DNA of 33,455 nt, taken from an uncultured Lachnospiraceae bacterium (GTDB lineage: Bacteria > Bacillota > Clostridia > Lachnospirales > Lachnospiraceae). Below, one piece after another: positions 16,982 to 25,561 of the stretch. The stretch lies in assembly GCA_910586555.1 (NCBI GenBank), contig CAJUJY010000040.1, forward strand, positions 1 through 33,455, in the 5' to 3' direction. Position 1 is the stretch's first letter; each line of letters opens with the position of its first letter. Below the pieces are notes generated by a model. It saw only the letters and a program-made list of their open reading frames with translations. It did not search any database and was not told the DNA's origin. Position numbers and translations under genes: made by a program.

Positions 16982-17767
16982 ATGAACCAGGAATATATAA
17001 AAAAGGAGTTTAAAAAACTTAAAAGGGAAGAGGAAAAGTTTATTAACAGGAATATTACAGTAAAAGAGAATAAATGGCAGGAAAAATTTGGCAGTTATAT
17101 TCCTGATAAACTTGATAAAACGCTAGACAATGCATTTAGTAAAGCGTTTGAACTGGTTTTTGAAAAAGGTACAGTTATTATTGAGAAAACATATGATAAA
17201 GAAAAGCGGAAACAGGATTTTAAAGTAAATGAATATTCAGCAGATTTAAGGAATAATAGAAAAAGCATTAAAAAATTTGAAAAGATGGCATTTGGCAGCA
17301 AGGTTTTAAATATGGCTATTTCTACAGCAGAGGGTGTAGGAATGGGGGTGTTTGGCATGGGGCTTCCCGACATTCCTGTATTTATTTCAGTAATTTTAAA
17401 AAGTGTATATGAAACAGCACTTCATTTTGGTTTTGGGTATGAAACAGAAGAAGAACAGATATTTATATTAAAAATAATAAGGACTGCATTATGCCATGAA
17501 GATGAACTTATAGATGGTGATATGGAAATTAATGGCTGGATAGGGCAAGGCGGCAGCCCGTTTATAGAAGATAAGAAAACCCAGATAAAAAAGACATCAG
17601 ACTTACTAGCAAAGGAGATGCTTTACCTTAAGTTTATACAAGGAATACCTGTTGCAGGTGTTGCAGGTGGCATATCAGATGTTATTTACCAGAAAAAAAT
17701 TACAGATTATGCAGTACTTAAATATAAAAGAAGGTTTTTAACAAAACATATGGAAAAAAATTTATGA
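16982..17767 (+). CDS. EcsC-family protein
   Basis: A 261-residue protein whose centre matches the EcsC family: a basic, coiled-coil-prone N-terminus, then the glycine-rich amphipathic stretch around residues 110-135 (AEGVGMGVFGMGLPDIPVF), the conserved YETALHFGFGYETEEEQIFIL block, and a second glycine-rich helix (IPVAGVAGGISDVIY). The family is named after the third gene of the Bacillus ecs ABC-transporter locus, but its members have no established biochemical role. No transporter genes are adjacent here. GGAGGGG precedes the ATG, and a strong promoter drives the gene alone. The glycine-rich hydrophobic stretches could allow membrane association. Confidence 0.85.
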   Translation: MNQEYIKKEFKKLKREEEKFINRNITVKENKWQEKFGSYIPDKLDKTLDNAFSKAFELVFEKGTVIIEKTYDKEKRKQDFKVNEYSADLRNNRKSIKKFEKMAFGSKVLNMAISTAEGVGMGVFGMGLPDIPVFISVILKSVYETALHFGFGYETEEEQIFILKIIRTALCHEDELIDGDMEINGWIGQGGSPFIEDKKTQIKKTSDLLAKEMLYLKFIQGIPVAGVAGGISDVIYQKKITDYAVLKYKRRFLTKHMEKNL

Positions 17768-17794
17768 AACAGGCACTGTATTGAAAAATTTTCC

Positions 17795-17823
17795 TTGAAA
17801 TTTTTTCACTAATTGGGTACAAT
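17795..17823 (+). promoter_or_regulatory. gap promoter with long leader
   Basis: TTGAAA (17795-17800), 17 bases, TACAAT (17818-17823). The start of transcription would leave a leader of about 125 bases before gap. The leader contains GTAAC/GTTAC repeats but no riboswitch I recognise. Confidence 0.65.
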
Positions 17824-17956
17824 AGGAAAGGAAGGATATTTCAGGTAGTATTCTGGCAGGTTTTTCCAGTGCTGCTAGTGTAACAGGGGCAGCAGGGGTT
17901 ACAGTATGGACAGGCCTGCATAGTATAAATATTTATATTTAGGAGGAATTTTAAAA

Positions 17957-18973
17957 ATGGCAGTTAAAGTTGCAATCAATGGTTTTGGACGTATCGGACG
18001 TCTTGCATTCAGACAGATGTTTGGTGCAGAGGGTTATGAAGTAGTAGCTATCAATGATTTAACAAGCCCTAAGATGCTTGCACATCTTTTAAAGTATGAT
18101 TCATCACAGGGCAAGTATGACAAGGCTGATACAGTTTCAGCAGGTGAAGATTCAATTACAGTTGATGGTAAGGAAATTAAAATTTATGCATTCCCTGATG
18201 CTAACAACTGCCCATGGGGTGATCTTGGTGTTGATGTAGTACTTGAGTGTTCAGGTTTCTACACATCAAAGGAAAAAGCACAGGCACATATTAATGCAGG
18301 TGCACGTAAAGTAGTTATCTCAGCACCAGCAGGCAATGACCTTCCTACTATTGTATACAATACAAACCATGAAACATTAAAAGCTGATGATACTATTATT
18401 TCCGCAGCTTCATGTACAACAAACTGTTTAGCTCCTATGGCTGATGCACTTAACAAATATGCAGAAGTACAGTCTGGAATTATGGTAACAATCCATGCTT
18501 ACACAGGTGACCAGATGACACTTGACGGCCCACAGAGGAAGGGTGATTTAAGAAGGTCACGTGCCGCAGCAGTTAATATTGTTCCTAACAGCACAGGCGC
18601 AGCAAAAGCTATTGGCCTTGTTATCCCAGAGTTAAACGGCAAACTTATCGGTTCTGCACAGCGTGTTCCAACTCCTACAGGTTCAACTACTATCTTAACA
18701 GCAGTTGTTAAGAAAGATGATGTAACTGTTGAAGGCATTAACGCAGCTATGAAAGCAGCATCAAATGAGTCATTTGGTTACAATGAAGATGAAATCGTTT
18801 CTTCAGACGTTATCGGCATGAGATTTGGTTCCCTCTTTGACGCTACACAGACAATGGTTTCTAAGGTTGCAGATGGCCTTTTTGAAGTACAGGTAGTTTC
18901 ATGGTATGATAACGAGAACTCTTATACATCACAGATGGTAAGGACAATCAAGTATTTCTCAGAGTTATCATAA
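17957..18973 (+). CDS. gap: Glyceraldehyde-3-phosphate dehydrogenase
   Basis: Oxidises glyceraldehyde-3-phosphate to 1,3-bisphosphoglycerate with NAD+ in glycolysis. 338 residues. The N-terminal Rossmann motif is NGFGRIGR, with D34 (INDL) positioned to favour NAD+. The active-site block SAASCTTNCLAP supplies the catalytic C153, and H180 is its partner. The C-terminal WYDNENSYTSQMV is conserved. AGGAGGA precedes the ATG. Codon use is noticeably more biased than in neighbouring genes, as expected for a highly expressed enzyme. It starts the gap-pgk-tpiA cluster, but a strong terminator follows it. Confidence 0.98.
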   Translation: MAVKVAINGFGRIGRLAFRQMFGAEGYEVVAINDLTSPKMLAHLLKYDSSQGKYDKADTVSAGEDSITVDGKEIKIYAFPDANNCPWGDLGVDVVLECSGFYTSKEKAQAHINAGARKVVISAPAGNDLPTIVYNTNHETLKADDTIISAASCTTNCLAPMADALNKYAEVQSGIMVTIHAYTGDQMTLDGPQRKGDLRRSRAAAVNIVPNSTGAAKAIGLVIPELNGKLIGSAQRVPTPTGSTTILTAVVKKDDVTVEGINAAMKAASNESFGYNEDEIVSSDVIGMRFGSLFDATQTMVSKVADGLFEVQVVSWYDNENSYTSQMVRTIKYFSELS

Positions 18974-19069
18974 TAAGCTTTATATGTGGAAAATTTTCCA
19001 CTATAAAGCCTGTAGTGCCACTGGCACACAGGATAAAACAGGGAAATTTATCTGGATTACGCTTCATGT

Positions 19070-19106
19070 ACGGGTCCGGTCTTTTATTGGACCGGGCCCG
19101 TTTTTC
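19070..19106 (+). terminator. Terminator after gap
   Basis: CGGGTCCGGTC (19071-19081) pairs with GACCGGGCCCG (19090-19100) through one G-T wobble, around a short loop, followed by TTTTT. This is a strong intrinsic terminator 97 bases after the gap stop. It implies that gap is expressed largely apart from pgk. Confidence 0.85.
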
Positions 19107-19204
19107 CCTTAATGGGCAGGTTTATTATTATAATACAAAGTTTGTGCCTGTGCGCTGCCTGGTACAAATATAACAATGTAAGCAGCGCAGAAATGAGGTA
19201 GGAT

Positions 19205-20407
19205 ATGTTAAATAAGAAATCAGTTGACGATATCAATGTAAAGGGCAAGAAAGTTTTAGTAAGATGTGATTTTAATGTGCCATTACAGGATGGAAAGATT
19301 ACAGATGAAAACCGTCTTGTAGCAGCACTTCCAACAATTAAAAAGTTAATAGCAGATGGCGGCAAAGTTATTCTTTGTTCACACCTTGGCAAACCAAAGG
19401 GAGAGCCAAAGCCTGAACTTTCACTTGCACCAGTTGCAAAGAGAATGTCAGAACTTTTAGGACAGGAAGTTAAATTTGCAGCAGATGACAATGTTGTTGG
19501 TGACAATGCAAAGGCTGCTGTAGAAGCTATGGCTGATGGTGATGTAATACTTCTTGAAAATACACGTTACAGGGCAGAGGAAACAAAGAACGGTGAGGCT
19601 TTCTCTAAAGAACTCGCTTCACTTTGTGATGTATTTGTAAACGATGCATTTGGTACAGCACACAGGGCACATTGTTCAAATGTTGGTGTTACAAAGTTTG
19701 TTGATGGTGACTGTGTAGTCGGATATCTTATGCAGAAAGAGATTGATTTCCTTGGCAATGCAGTAAACAACCCTGTAAGGCCTTTTGTTGCTATTCTTGG
19801 CGGTGCTAAAGTTTCTTCAAAGATTTCAGTAATTAACAACCTTCTTGACAAAGTTGATACACTTATTATAGGCGGCGGAATGGCTTATACATTTATGGCT
19901 GCACATGGTGAGGAAGTTGGCAAGTCACTTCTTGAAGAAGACTATAAGCAGTATGCACTTGATATGGAGAAGAAAGCAGAAGAGAAAGGCGTTAAACTTC
20001 TTATCCCTGTTGATACTGTTGCAGCAGATGATTTCTCAAATGATGCTAATTATAAAACTGTAGGCCGTGGTGAAATACCTGCTGATATGGAAGGCCTTGA
20101 TATTGGTGAAGAGTCATCAAAGATTTTTGCTGATGCAATTAAAGGCGCAAAGACTGTAGTATGGAACGGGCCTATGGGATGCTTTGAAATGCCTAACTTT
20201 GCAAAAGGCACTATTGAAGTAGCTAAGGCTATGGCAGGGCTTGAAGGTGCAACAACAATTATTGGCGGTGGTGACAGTGCTGCTGCTGTAAACCAGCTTG
20301 GTTTTGGTGACAAGATGACACATATTTCAACAGGCGGCGGCGCTTCACTTGAATTTTTAGAGGGTAAGGAACTTCCTGGTGTAGCTGCTGCTGATGATAA
20401 ACAATAG
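19205..20407 (+). CDS. pgk: Phosphoglycerate kinase
   Basis: Transfers the acyl phosphate of 1,3-bisphosphoglycerate to ADP. 400 residues, full length. The substrate-binding N-terminus is VRCDFNVPL, followed by HLGKPKG and LLENTRYRAEE. The nucleotide-binding half has the ILGGAKVSSKI block, VVWNGPMGCFE and the C-terminal TIIGGGDSAAAV and HISTGGGASLEFLEGKELPG. ATG 19205 follows AATGAGGTAGGAT. It lies between gap and tpiA, with about 100 bases after the gap terminator available for its own promoter, which I could not fix with confidence. Confidence 0.98.
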   Translation: MLNKKSVDDINVKGKKVLVRCDFNVPLQDGKITDENRLVAALPTIKKLIADGGKVILCSHLGKPKGEPKPELSLAPVAKRMSELLGQEVKFAADDNVVGDNAKAAVEAMADGDVILLENTRYRAEETKNGEAFSKELASLCDVFVNDAFGTAHRAHCSNVGVTKFVDGDCVVGYLMQKEIDFLGNAVNNPVRPFVAILGGAKVSSKISVINNLLDKVDTLIIGGGMAYTFMAAHGEEVGKSLLEEDYKQYALDMEKKAEEKGVKLLIPVDTVAADDFSNDANYKTVGRGEIPADMEGLDIGEESSKIFADAIKGAKTVVWNGPMGCFEMPNFAKGTIEVAKAMAGLEGATTIIGGGDSAAAVNQLGFGDKMTHISTGGGASLEFLEGKELPGVAAADDKQ

Positions 20408-20480
20408 ATTGCAGGCTCCGCCAGCAAATCTATTGTTATGAATAAAAGTTACTATAGCTGCTTTTATAATGCATAGTAAC
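20401..20480 (+). other. Two hairpins in the pgk-tpiA spacer
   Basis: ACAATAGATT/AATCTATTGT (20401-20410 and 20427-20436) encloses the pgk stop codon. GTTACTAT/ATAGTAAC (20448-20455 and 20473-20480) follows. Neither has a U-tract, so they look like mRNA-stability or processing structures rather than terminators. Confidence 0.45.
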
Positions 20481-20527
20481 AAATAAAATAATAATTGTGT
20501 GTATCTGCACATAGAAAGAGGTTTATA

Positions 20528-21274
20528 ATGGCAAGGAAAAGGATTATTGCAGGCAACTGGAAGATGAATAAAACCCCTAGTGAGGCAGTTGCTTTAGTTA
20601 ATGAGTTAAAAGATTTAGTAAAAAATGATAATGTAGATGTAATATACTGTGTACCTGCTGTTGATATTGTGCCTGTTGTGGAAGCTGTAAAAGGCACAAA
20701 TGTAGAAGTTGGTGCTGAAAATATGTACTTTGAAGAAAGTGGTGCTTATACAGGCGAAGTTTCTGCTGCCATGCTTGTAGATGCAGGTGTTAAATATGTT
20801 ATTATAGGACATTCTGAACGCCGTGATTACTTTAAAGAAGATGACTGCCTTTTAAATAAAAAGGTTAAAAAAGCATTTGAAGCAGGCCTTACACCAATCC
20901 TTTGCTGCGGTGAATCATTAGAGCAAAGGGAAACAGGTGTAACTATGGACTGGATACGTTTACAGATTAAGTCAGATCTTAATGGAATAACAGCAGACCA
21001 GGTTAAAAAACTTGTTATAGCATATGAACCAATCTGGGCTATTGGTACAGGCAAAACAGCTACAGCAGACCAGGCACAGGAAGTATGCAATGGAATACGT
21101 AACCTTATAGCTGAAATCTATGATAAAGAAACATCAGAAGCTGTACGCATACAGTATGGCGGTTCAATGAATGCAGGCAATGCAGAAGAACTGCTTGCAA
21201 AACCTGATATTGATGGCGGGCTTATTGGCGGCGCTTCACTTAAAAAAGACTTTGGAGATATTGTGAATGCATAA
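20528..21274 (+). CDS. tpiA: Triosephosphate isomerase
   Basis: Interconverts dihydroxyacetone phosphate and glyceraldehyde-3-phosphate. 248 residues from ATG 20528, which has AGAGG six bases upstream; the frame is open to an ATG at 20495, but that extension is not family-like. Active-site landmarks: AGNWKMNK (N10, K12), the catalytic histidine in VIIGHSERR, the catalytic glutamate in AYEPIWAIGTG, and the C-terminal phosphate-binding QYGGSMNAGNAEEL and DGGLIGGASL. It is the last gene of the glycolytic cluster, with two hairpins after it. Confidence 0.98.
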   Translation: MARKRIIAGNWKMNKTPSEAVALVNELKDLVKNDNVDVIYCVPAVDIVPVVEAVKGTNVEVGAENMYFEESGAYTGEVSAAMLVDAGVKYVIIGHSERRDYFKEDDCLLNKKVKKAFEAGLTPILCCGESLEQRETGVTMDWIRLQIKSDLNGITADQVKKLVIAYEPIWAIGTGKTATADQAQEVCNGIRNLIAEIYDKETSEAVRIQYGGSMNAGNAEELLAKPDIDGGLIGGASLKKDFGDIVNA

Positions 21275-21278
21275 GCAA

Positions 21279-21320
21279 TGTATAATTAATGCAAATGCAT
21301 TGATTATACACTGGTTTTTT
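21279..21320 (+). terminator. tpiA terminator
   Basis: TGTATAATTAATGC (21279-21292) and GCATTGATTATACA (21297-21310) pair around AAAT with one mismatch, then TTTTTT at 21315-21320. Confidence 0.85.
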
Positions 21321-21356
21321 GCAAAAATCTGATACTTCAGGAATGTGGTAAAATGG

Positions 21357-21396
21357 GGGTACCAAAGGAAATGGATTCCCTTGGTATCCCTTTTTG
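21357..21396 (+). terminator. Second hairpin with T-tract before the structured repeat
   Basis: GGGTACCAAAGGAA (21357-21370) pairs imperfectly with TTCCCTTGGTATCCC (21376-21390), then TTTTT. It may be a backup terminator for tpiA or an attenuator for the next gene. Confidence 0.6.
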
Positions 21397-21428
21397 TTAT
21401 CTTAATAACTGGCTAAACTATCATAATT

Positions 21429-21577
21429 ATTTAACCTCATTAATTAAGTCCCTGCTTTTTAAGCGGTGGGTTTAGGACTTACTTAGTCTGGCAGGGGTTC
21501 AAGCTCCTGCCAGACTGCCGCAAAGCGGCAATGAGGTTATGAGCAAGTAGCGAAGCGGATTGCGAATATCCACTTGA
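21429..21577 (+). repeat. Structured repeat, copy 2 (short form), in the leader of the FliG-like gene
   Basis: About 149 bases colinear with 5575-5787. The outer stem TAACCTCATT/AATGAGGTTA is perfect over 10 bp. AAGTCC/GGACTT forms a second helix. AGTCTGGCAGG/CCTGCCAGACT is a perfect 11-bp arm, where copy 1 has AGTAT/ATACT, i.e. a compensatory change. GCCGC-AAA-GCGGC follows, then CAAGT..GGAT/ATCC..ACTTG containing the identical GCGGATTGCGAATATCC. It ends two bases before the AAGGGG ribosome site (21579-21584). Paired changes between the copies indicate selection on structure. Function unknown. Confidence 0.75.
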
Positions 21578-21590
21578 CAAGGGGATGTTT

Positions 21591-22487
21591 ATGAACCAGA
21601 TATTTTTTATAGAACTTAAAAATAAATGTGATGAAATTAAAAATGATACTAACAACCCAGAAAAGATTAACCAAGTAATAAAAACTTATGATACAATTTT
21701 GCACTTTAGTAATATGGCACGGCAAAGGGGGCTTCTGGTACTTGAAGAAGAAGCAGAAAAACTGGATAAAGACAATGAGGCAGAACTGTTTTTCAGGTTT
21801 ATGGTTATGCTGGTTCTTGATGGAACTGAACCAGCAATTATAGAAGAAGCAGGTATGAACAGGTGTCTTGCATTTAACTTTCCTTCTTATGATGGCCTTA
21901 TTAACCTTATGTATTTTAAGGGTGCAGTTATGATCCAGGCAGGCAGTAATCTGACAGCTTCCAGATGTTTTCTGGAAACTATGATGCCTCTTAATATATT
22001 GGAGGTTTTAAGACAAAGAAAACATGAAAATATATTGCCAGAGGCTTATGGACAAGTGAATGAAAGAGATAATTTAATTGTCCGTCTTTGCAGGGAAAAT
22101 GGAGAAACCAGTGAGCATGGCCATTCAATAATTGGACAGTTAGCAATTATAACAGGAAATTTATCTGATAATGGGGTACAAAGAATTTTGAGGGAAACAG
22201 ACAATAATACCCTGTCTGTGGCTATGAAAGGGCTTCCAGGGACGGCCAGAAAGAAATTTTTTGATAATATGGCGTCCAGGCTAGGACAACTGGTTGCAGA
22301 AGATATAGCTTTTATGGGACCAGTGGAGTTAAGGGATATAGAACAGTGCTGTGCCAGTATTATGAAAACATATATAAAATTAGCTGATAATGGTGAGATA
22401 ATTTCTACAGATACCAGAAATGCAAAGCTTGTTTTGGATATTTATGAAACTGCACAGAAACAGAATAAAGAAATAAAGGATAAATAA
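21591..22487 (+). CDS. Soluble protein with MotA-like segment and FliG C-terminal-like domain
   Basis: 298 residues from ATG 21591, chosen because AAGGGG lies six bases upstream (ATG 21585 would have no spacing). No signal peptide or membrane segment. Residues about 40-85 (MARQRGLLVLEEE...MVMLVLDGTEP) resemble the cytoplasmic loop of the stator protein MotA. Residues about 193-270 (QRILRETDNNTLSVAMKGLPG...MASRLGQLVAEDIAFMGPVELRDIEQ) resemble the torque domain of the rotor protein FliG. Against E. coli FliG, the K264, R281 and D288/D289 positions read K, R and E/D, while R297 appears as E. It could be a flagellar-motor modulator or a repurposed module. No other flagellar gene is in the window. 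The similarity calls are by eye. Confidence 0.6.
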   Translation: MNQIFFIELKNKCDEIKNDTNNPEKINQVIKTYDTILHFSNMARQRGLLVLEEEAEKLDKDNEAELFFRFMVMLVLDGTEPAIIEEAGMNRCLAFNFPSYDGLINLMYFKGAVMIQAGSNLTASRCFLETMMPLNILEVLRQRKHENILPEAYGQVNERDNLIVRLCRENGETSEHGHSIIGQLAIITGNLSDNGVQRILRETDNNTLSVAMKGLPGTARKKFFDNMASRLGQLVAEDIAFMGPVELRDIEQCCASIMKTYIKLADNGEIISTDTRNAKLVLDIYETAQKQNKEIKDK

Positions 22488-22498
22488 ATTTTCCTGTT

Positions 22499-22568
22499 GA
22501 GGGTGTACAATAAAGTGTGTAAGTTAGAAATGTAAAAATTTTAACTGCACACTTTATTGTACACTCCC
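22499..22568. repeat. Long inverted repeat between convergent genes
   Basis: GTGTACAATAAAGTGTG (22503-22519) and CACACTTTATTGTACAC (22548-22564) are a perfect 17-bp inverted repeat around a 28-base spacer, where AGTTA/TAACT can pair further. There is no T-tract. It may end both convergent transcripts, or be two abutting insertion-sequence termini (a MITE-like remnant). No target duplication is visible. Confidence 0.7.
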
Positions 22569-22588
22569 TTAAAACAAAATACCAGACA

Positions 22589-23146
22589 TTATCTTTTAAT
22601 TTCCCGTATCATTGAATATTCATTAAGCAAAGTTCCATCTTTTAACCGGATTGCATTTGGCTTCACACTGGTTATCCTAAACCCCATTTTTTCATATAAT
22701 GCCCTTGCACGGTTATTTTTTTCAACAAATTCAAGTTCTATTTGCATAATATGTTCATTTTCTTCTGCTATATGGATTAATTCCTGCAATAATCTTGTGC
22801 CAATGCCTTGATTCCAAAATTCACTTAATAATGCTATTGCAACACTTGCACGATGTCTTGTCTTTATTTTTTCAGGCCATGTAATCTGGCAATTTCCAGC
22901 AATTTTTCCATCAATTACACATACAAGCATGGCTTCGTTATCTGATTGGTTTATTCTGTCAAACAAAACTTTTTCACTTTCAGCAGTATATTTACTGCAT
23001 TCTTCTGGATAACGTAAAATAAAGTCTGTTTCACCTGCTGAAATATACAAGTAATCTAACATTCCCTGGATATCTTCATCTTTAGGACTACGGATTAACG
23101 CCTCCCGTCCATCTTTAAGTGTATATTTTATATCATTAATTACCAT
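22589..23146 (-). CDS. GNAT-family N-acetyltransferase
   Basis: A 185-residue acetyltransferase of the GNAT fold. The N-terminal strand-helix part (ALIRSPKDEDIQGMLDYL) is followed by VDG-type strand CVIDGKIAGNCQITW, then the acetyl-CoA pyrophosphate-binding loop (FWNQGIGTRLLQELI, matching Q/RxxGxG/A). The C-terminal IELEFVEKNNRARALYEKMGFRI is typical of RimI/PhnO-like members that modify proteins or small molecules. GGAGG precedes the ATG at the proper distance. The gene is convergent with the FliG-like gene and divergent from the recombinase region. The substrate cannot be inferred. Confidence 0.88.
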   Translation of the reverse strand: MVINDIKYTLKDGREALIRSPKDEDIQGMLDYLYISAGETDFILRYPEECSKYTAESEKVLFDRINQSDNEAMLVCVIDGKIAGNCQITWPEKIKTRHRASVAIALLSEFWNQGIGTRLLQELIHIAEENEHIMQIELEFVEKNNRARALYEKMGFRITSVKPNAIRLKDGTLLNEYSMIREIKR

Positions 23147-23397
23147 AAATTACCTCCGCAAGTTTAATTAATCCATTTTATTTTACCACAAATCCATCTT
23201 ACATTCTACTTGTATTTTATAAAGATTTTTAAAAGGCATACTGCCACTACATAGTGTCTTTTGGTTAAACAGATATAAGTTTGAAAAAGCACGGTTATAA
23301 ATGGCAGGCTGTCTATATATGAAAACAAGAAAAGATGTTATAAATTATTTTTTAGGAAATAGAATATTAAAAAATAAAAAGGTGAAATAAAAAGGAA

Positions 23398-23586
23398 ATG
23401 GAGAAAGAAACTAATGGTACGCTGGATAATAAAATAATACATAAGTACCAGGATTATAATATAAAAGTGATAATAGAAATCCCAGTACAAAACGAAGAAA
23501 GAGATACAGATTTAATTAATGATATTAAAAAAATAATGAATAATGAATTATTATCACAGATTAATAAGAACGATACTACAGTATAA
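23398..23586 (+). CDS. Small acidic protein upstream of the large serine recombinase
   Basis: A 62-codon frame, rich in Asp, Glu, Asn and Lys (DNKIIHKYQDYNIKVIIEIPV...). It ends in TAATG overlapping an upstream ATG of the recombinase frame, so translation may be coupled. The ribosome site is only moderate (AAAAGGAA). I do not recognise the product. The position just before the recombinase suggests an accessory factor, for example a directionality factor, but this is a guess. Confidence 0.5.
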   Translation: MEKETNGTLDNKIIHKYQDYNIKVIIEIPVQNEERDTDLINDIKKIMNNELLSQINKNDTTV

Positions 23587-23663
23587 TGGTATATACAAAT
23601 AAGAAATATTTTTGTATATACTATATTTTTTATAAATTAGATGGAAAGGACTATACAAATAAT

Positions 23664-25346
23664 ATGAAAAGAGTAAGAATGTTATTAAGGGTTAGTTCAA
23701 ACCAGCAATTAGACGCTGATGGGGATTTAAATATCCAAAGGGATATTAATAAAGATTATATTCTAAAACATGATAACTGGGTACTGGACAATAAAGAATA
23801 TTTTGAGGGAGGGATTAGCGGGTATAAAAATTCTGTTAAAGACAGGAATGTATTACAAGAGGCTTTAAAAGATGCGGCAAATAAAGAATATGATATATTA
23901 ATTGTTTATAAAGATGACAGGATTGGCAGGAGGATGTGGGAAACCGGGTTTTATGTAATGCAGCTTAAAAGTTATGGTGTAGACGTATATACAACTAAAG
24001 ATGGGTGTATTTCTCCTGAAAATAATGATATTATGGGGCAGATGATGCTTGCACTTAGATATGGCAATGCACAAAAAAGCAGTTCTGATACAGGGCAAAG
24101 AGTAAAAGATACAGCATGTAAATTAGCCAGACAGGGAAAATTTTTAGGCGGCAGGGCACCATATGGCTACCAGCTTGTTTTATCAAATGAAATAAGCAAG
24201 CATGGAAGGGCATTGCATAAATTAAAAATTGTTCCAGAACAGGCAGATGTAGTAAAATATATCTATAATTTATCCTTTAATAAAGAGTTTGGTTCATCTA
24301 AAATTGCAAAAACCCTTAATGAAGATAAGAGATATAAAAAATTAGCACCAAATGATTTCTGGAAGTCTGGAACTATAACAAGTATACTGACAAACCCAAT
24401 TTATTGTGGCATTACAGCATATAAAAGAAGAGAGAAAACGGATGGCAAATATCATAAAATTGGCAGCGGCAACTGGATTTATGCAGATAATGTTAATAAG
24501 GATATTATGGTTATTGATATTGATTTATGGAATAAAGTACAAAAAAAAAGAACAAACAGGTCAGTTAAATATAAAAACTCATTGGAAGCAAAAGGGGTTA
24601 AAGTCCTGGCTCATAATAATGGAATGTTGCCATTAATAGATGTAGCTTATTGTGGATATTGTGGCAAAAAATTAACAAATGGAAGCAAATATAATTACTG
24701 GACAATAAAAGGTACTGGAGAAAAAAAGGCTAGTAAAACACCTGTTTATAAATGCCAGAATGCATGGAGCGGGATTCCACATAATAAAATAAAACAGTTT
24801 AAAGGTGATAAATTTGAAAATATTATTTTTAAGTATATTGCAGGTTATATCTCTAAATTACAAGATAATACCTATATATTTGAACAAATATCAGATAATA
24901 ATAAAAAACAAAAAAAATTGGCAGAAAGAAAAATAAATAATTTAAAACGTGATATAGAAAAAAATATTAAAGATATTGAAATAATGAAGGAACATATACC
25001 AGCAGCTATGTCTGGACAATATCCATTAAGTGTTGGAATTATTGCAGATACAATTAAGAAATTTGAGAAAGAACAAAGGGAGAAAGAAAATGAACTGTCA
25101 GGGCTGCTGGTACAATATGATAATATGAAAGTTAATTATAAAGACTGGGATGATATTTGCGGAATAATACCAGACTGGCAAGATGTTTTTTATAATACAG
25201 ACAGGGAAACAAAGCGTGTTCTTATTAACATGGCAGTTGATAAAATATATATTACTAATGAAGAAATTAAAATACAGTTTAAAATTAACTTGGAAAATAT
25301 AATTAAAAACACAAAATACTGTATACAATATGACCATTCTGTATAA
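23664..25346 (+). CDS. Large serine recombinase
   Basis: A site-specific integrase/transposase of the large serine family, 560 residues from ATG 23664. The frame is open from ATG 23586, but the extra 26 residues are AT-rich and precede the usual family start. The catalytic domain begins VRMLLRVSS (catalytic Ser about 11), with YKDDRIGRRMWE as the arginine-rich active-site helix. The recombinase domain (APYGYQL...KIAKTLNEDK...TSILTNPIYCG) is followed by a zinc ribbon (CGYCGKKL...YKCQN) and a long coiled coil (about 430-505). Its last codons (HSV and stop) coincide with the junction to the broken peptidoglycan-binding-like gene, so the attachment site lies at its 3' end. The other junction is not recognisable in the window. 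Confidence 0.92.
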   Translation: MKRVRMLLRVSSNQQLDADGDLNIQRDINKDYILKHDNWVLDNKEYFEGGISGYKNSVKDRNVLQEALKDAANKEYDILIVYKDDRIGRRMWETGFYVMQLKSYGVDVYTTKDGCISPENNDIMGQMMLALRYGNAQKSSSDTGQRVKDTACKLARQGKFLGGRAPYGYQLVLSNEISKHGRALHKLKIVPEQADVVKYIYNLSFNKEFGSSKIAKTLNEDKRYKKLAPNDFWKSGTITSILTNPIYCGITAYKRREKTDGKYHKIGSGNWIYADNVNKDIMVIDIDLWNKVQKKRTNRSVKYKNSLEAKGVKVLAHNNGMLPLIDVAYCGYCGKKLTNGSKYNYWTIKGTGEKKASKTPVYKCQNAWSGIPHNKIKQFKGDKFENIIFKYIAGYISKLQDNTYIFEQISDNNKKQKKLAERKINNLKRDIEKNIKDIEIMKEHIPAAMSGQYPLSVGIIADTIKKFEKEQREKENELSGLLVQYDNMKVNYKDWDDICGIIPDWQDVFYNTDRETKRVLINMAVDKIYITNEEIKIQFKINLENIIKNTKYCIQYDHSV

Positions 25347-25519
25347 ACCCTGTTCAGTGTTATGGACTGTATAGCAAGTATATTAGCATATAAAGTTGCT
25401 TCAGGCCATGTGGCATATATTTCACTTGATGCAACATTTTTTATATAGTCTTTGTATTTAATATAATAATTTTTTGCACTGCTGTCGGATGGAGGCCCGT
25501 CATGGACTATTACATATTC
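25334..25519 (-). pseudogene. Middle fragment of interrupted peptidoglycan-binding-like gene
   Basis: Sixty-two codons (EYVIVHDGPPSDSS...KDYIKNVASSEIYATWPEA...ITLNRVYTEW) from a protein family I know from Clostridia, usually labelled 'peptidoglycan-binding'. The upstream 164 codons are at 30555-31046, beyond the 5-kb element. At 25334 the family sequence, normally continuing YR.KGY, is replaced by the large recombinase element. The missing C-terminal part is nowhere in the window. A role in the spore or cell envelope is inferred from family membership only. Confidence 0.8.
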
Positions 25520-25534
25520 GGGGGCTGGTGTTTG
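25520..25534. other. attL of the 5-kb element
   Basis: The core GGGG (25520-25523) is followed by the arm GCTGGTGTTTG (25524-25534), the exact inverse of CAAACACCAGC at 30544-30554. Bases to the left encode the interrupted gene on the minus strand. Confidence 0.8.
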
Positions 25535-25561
25535 TTTTATATAAAATATTTTGCATACTGG

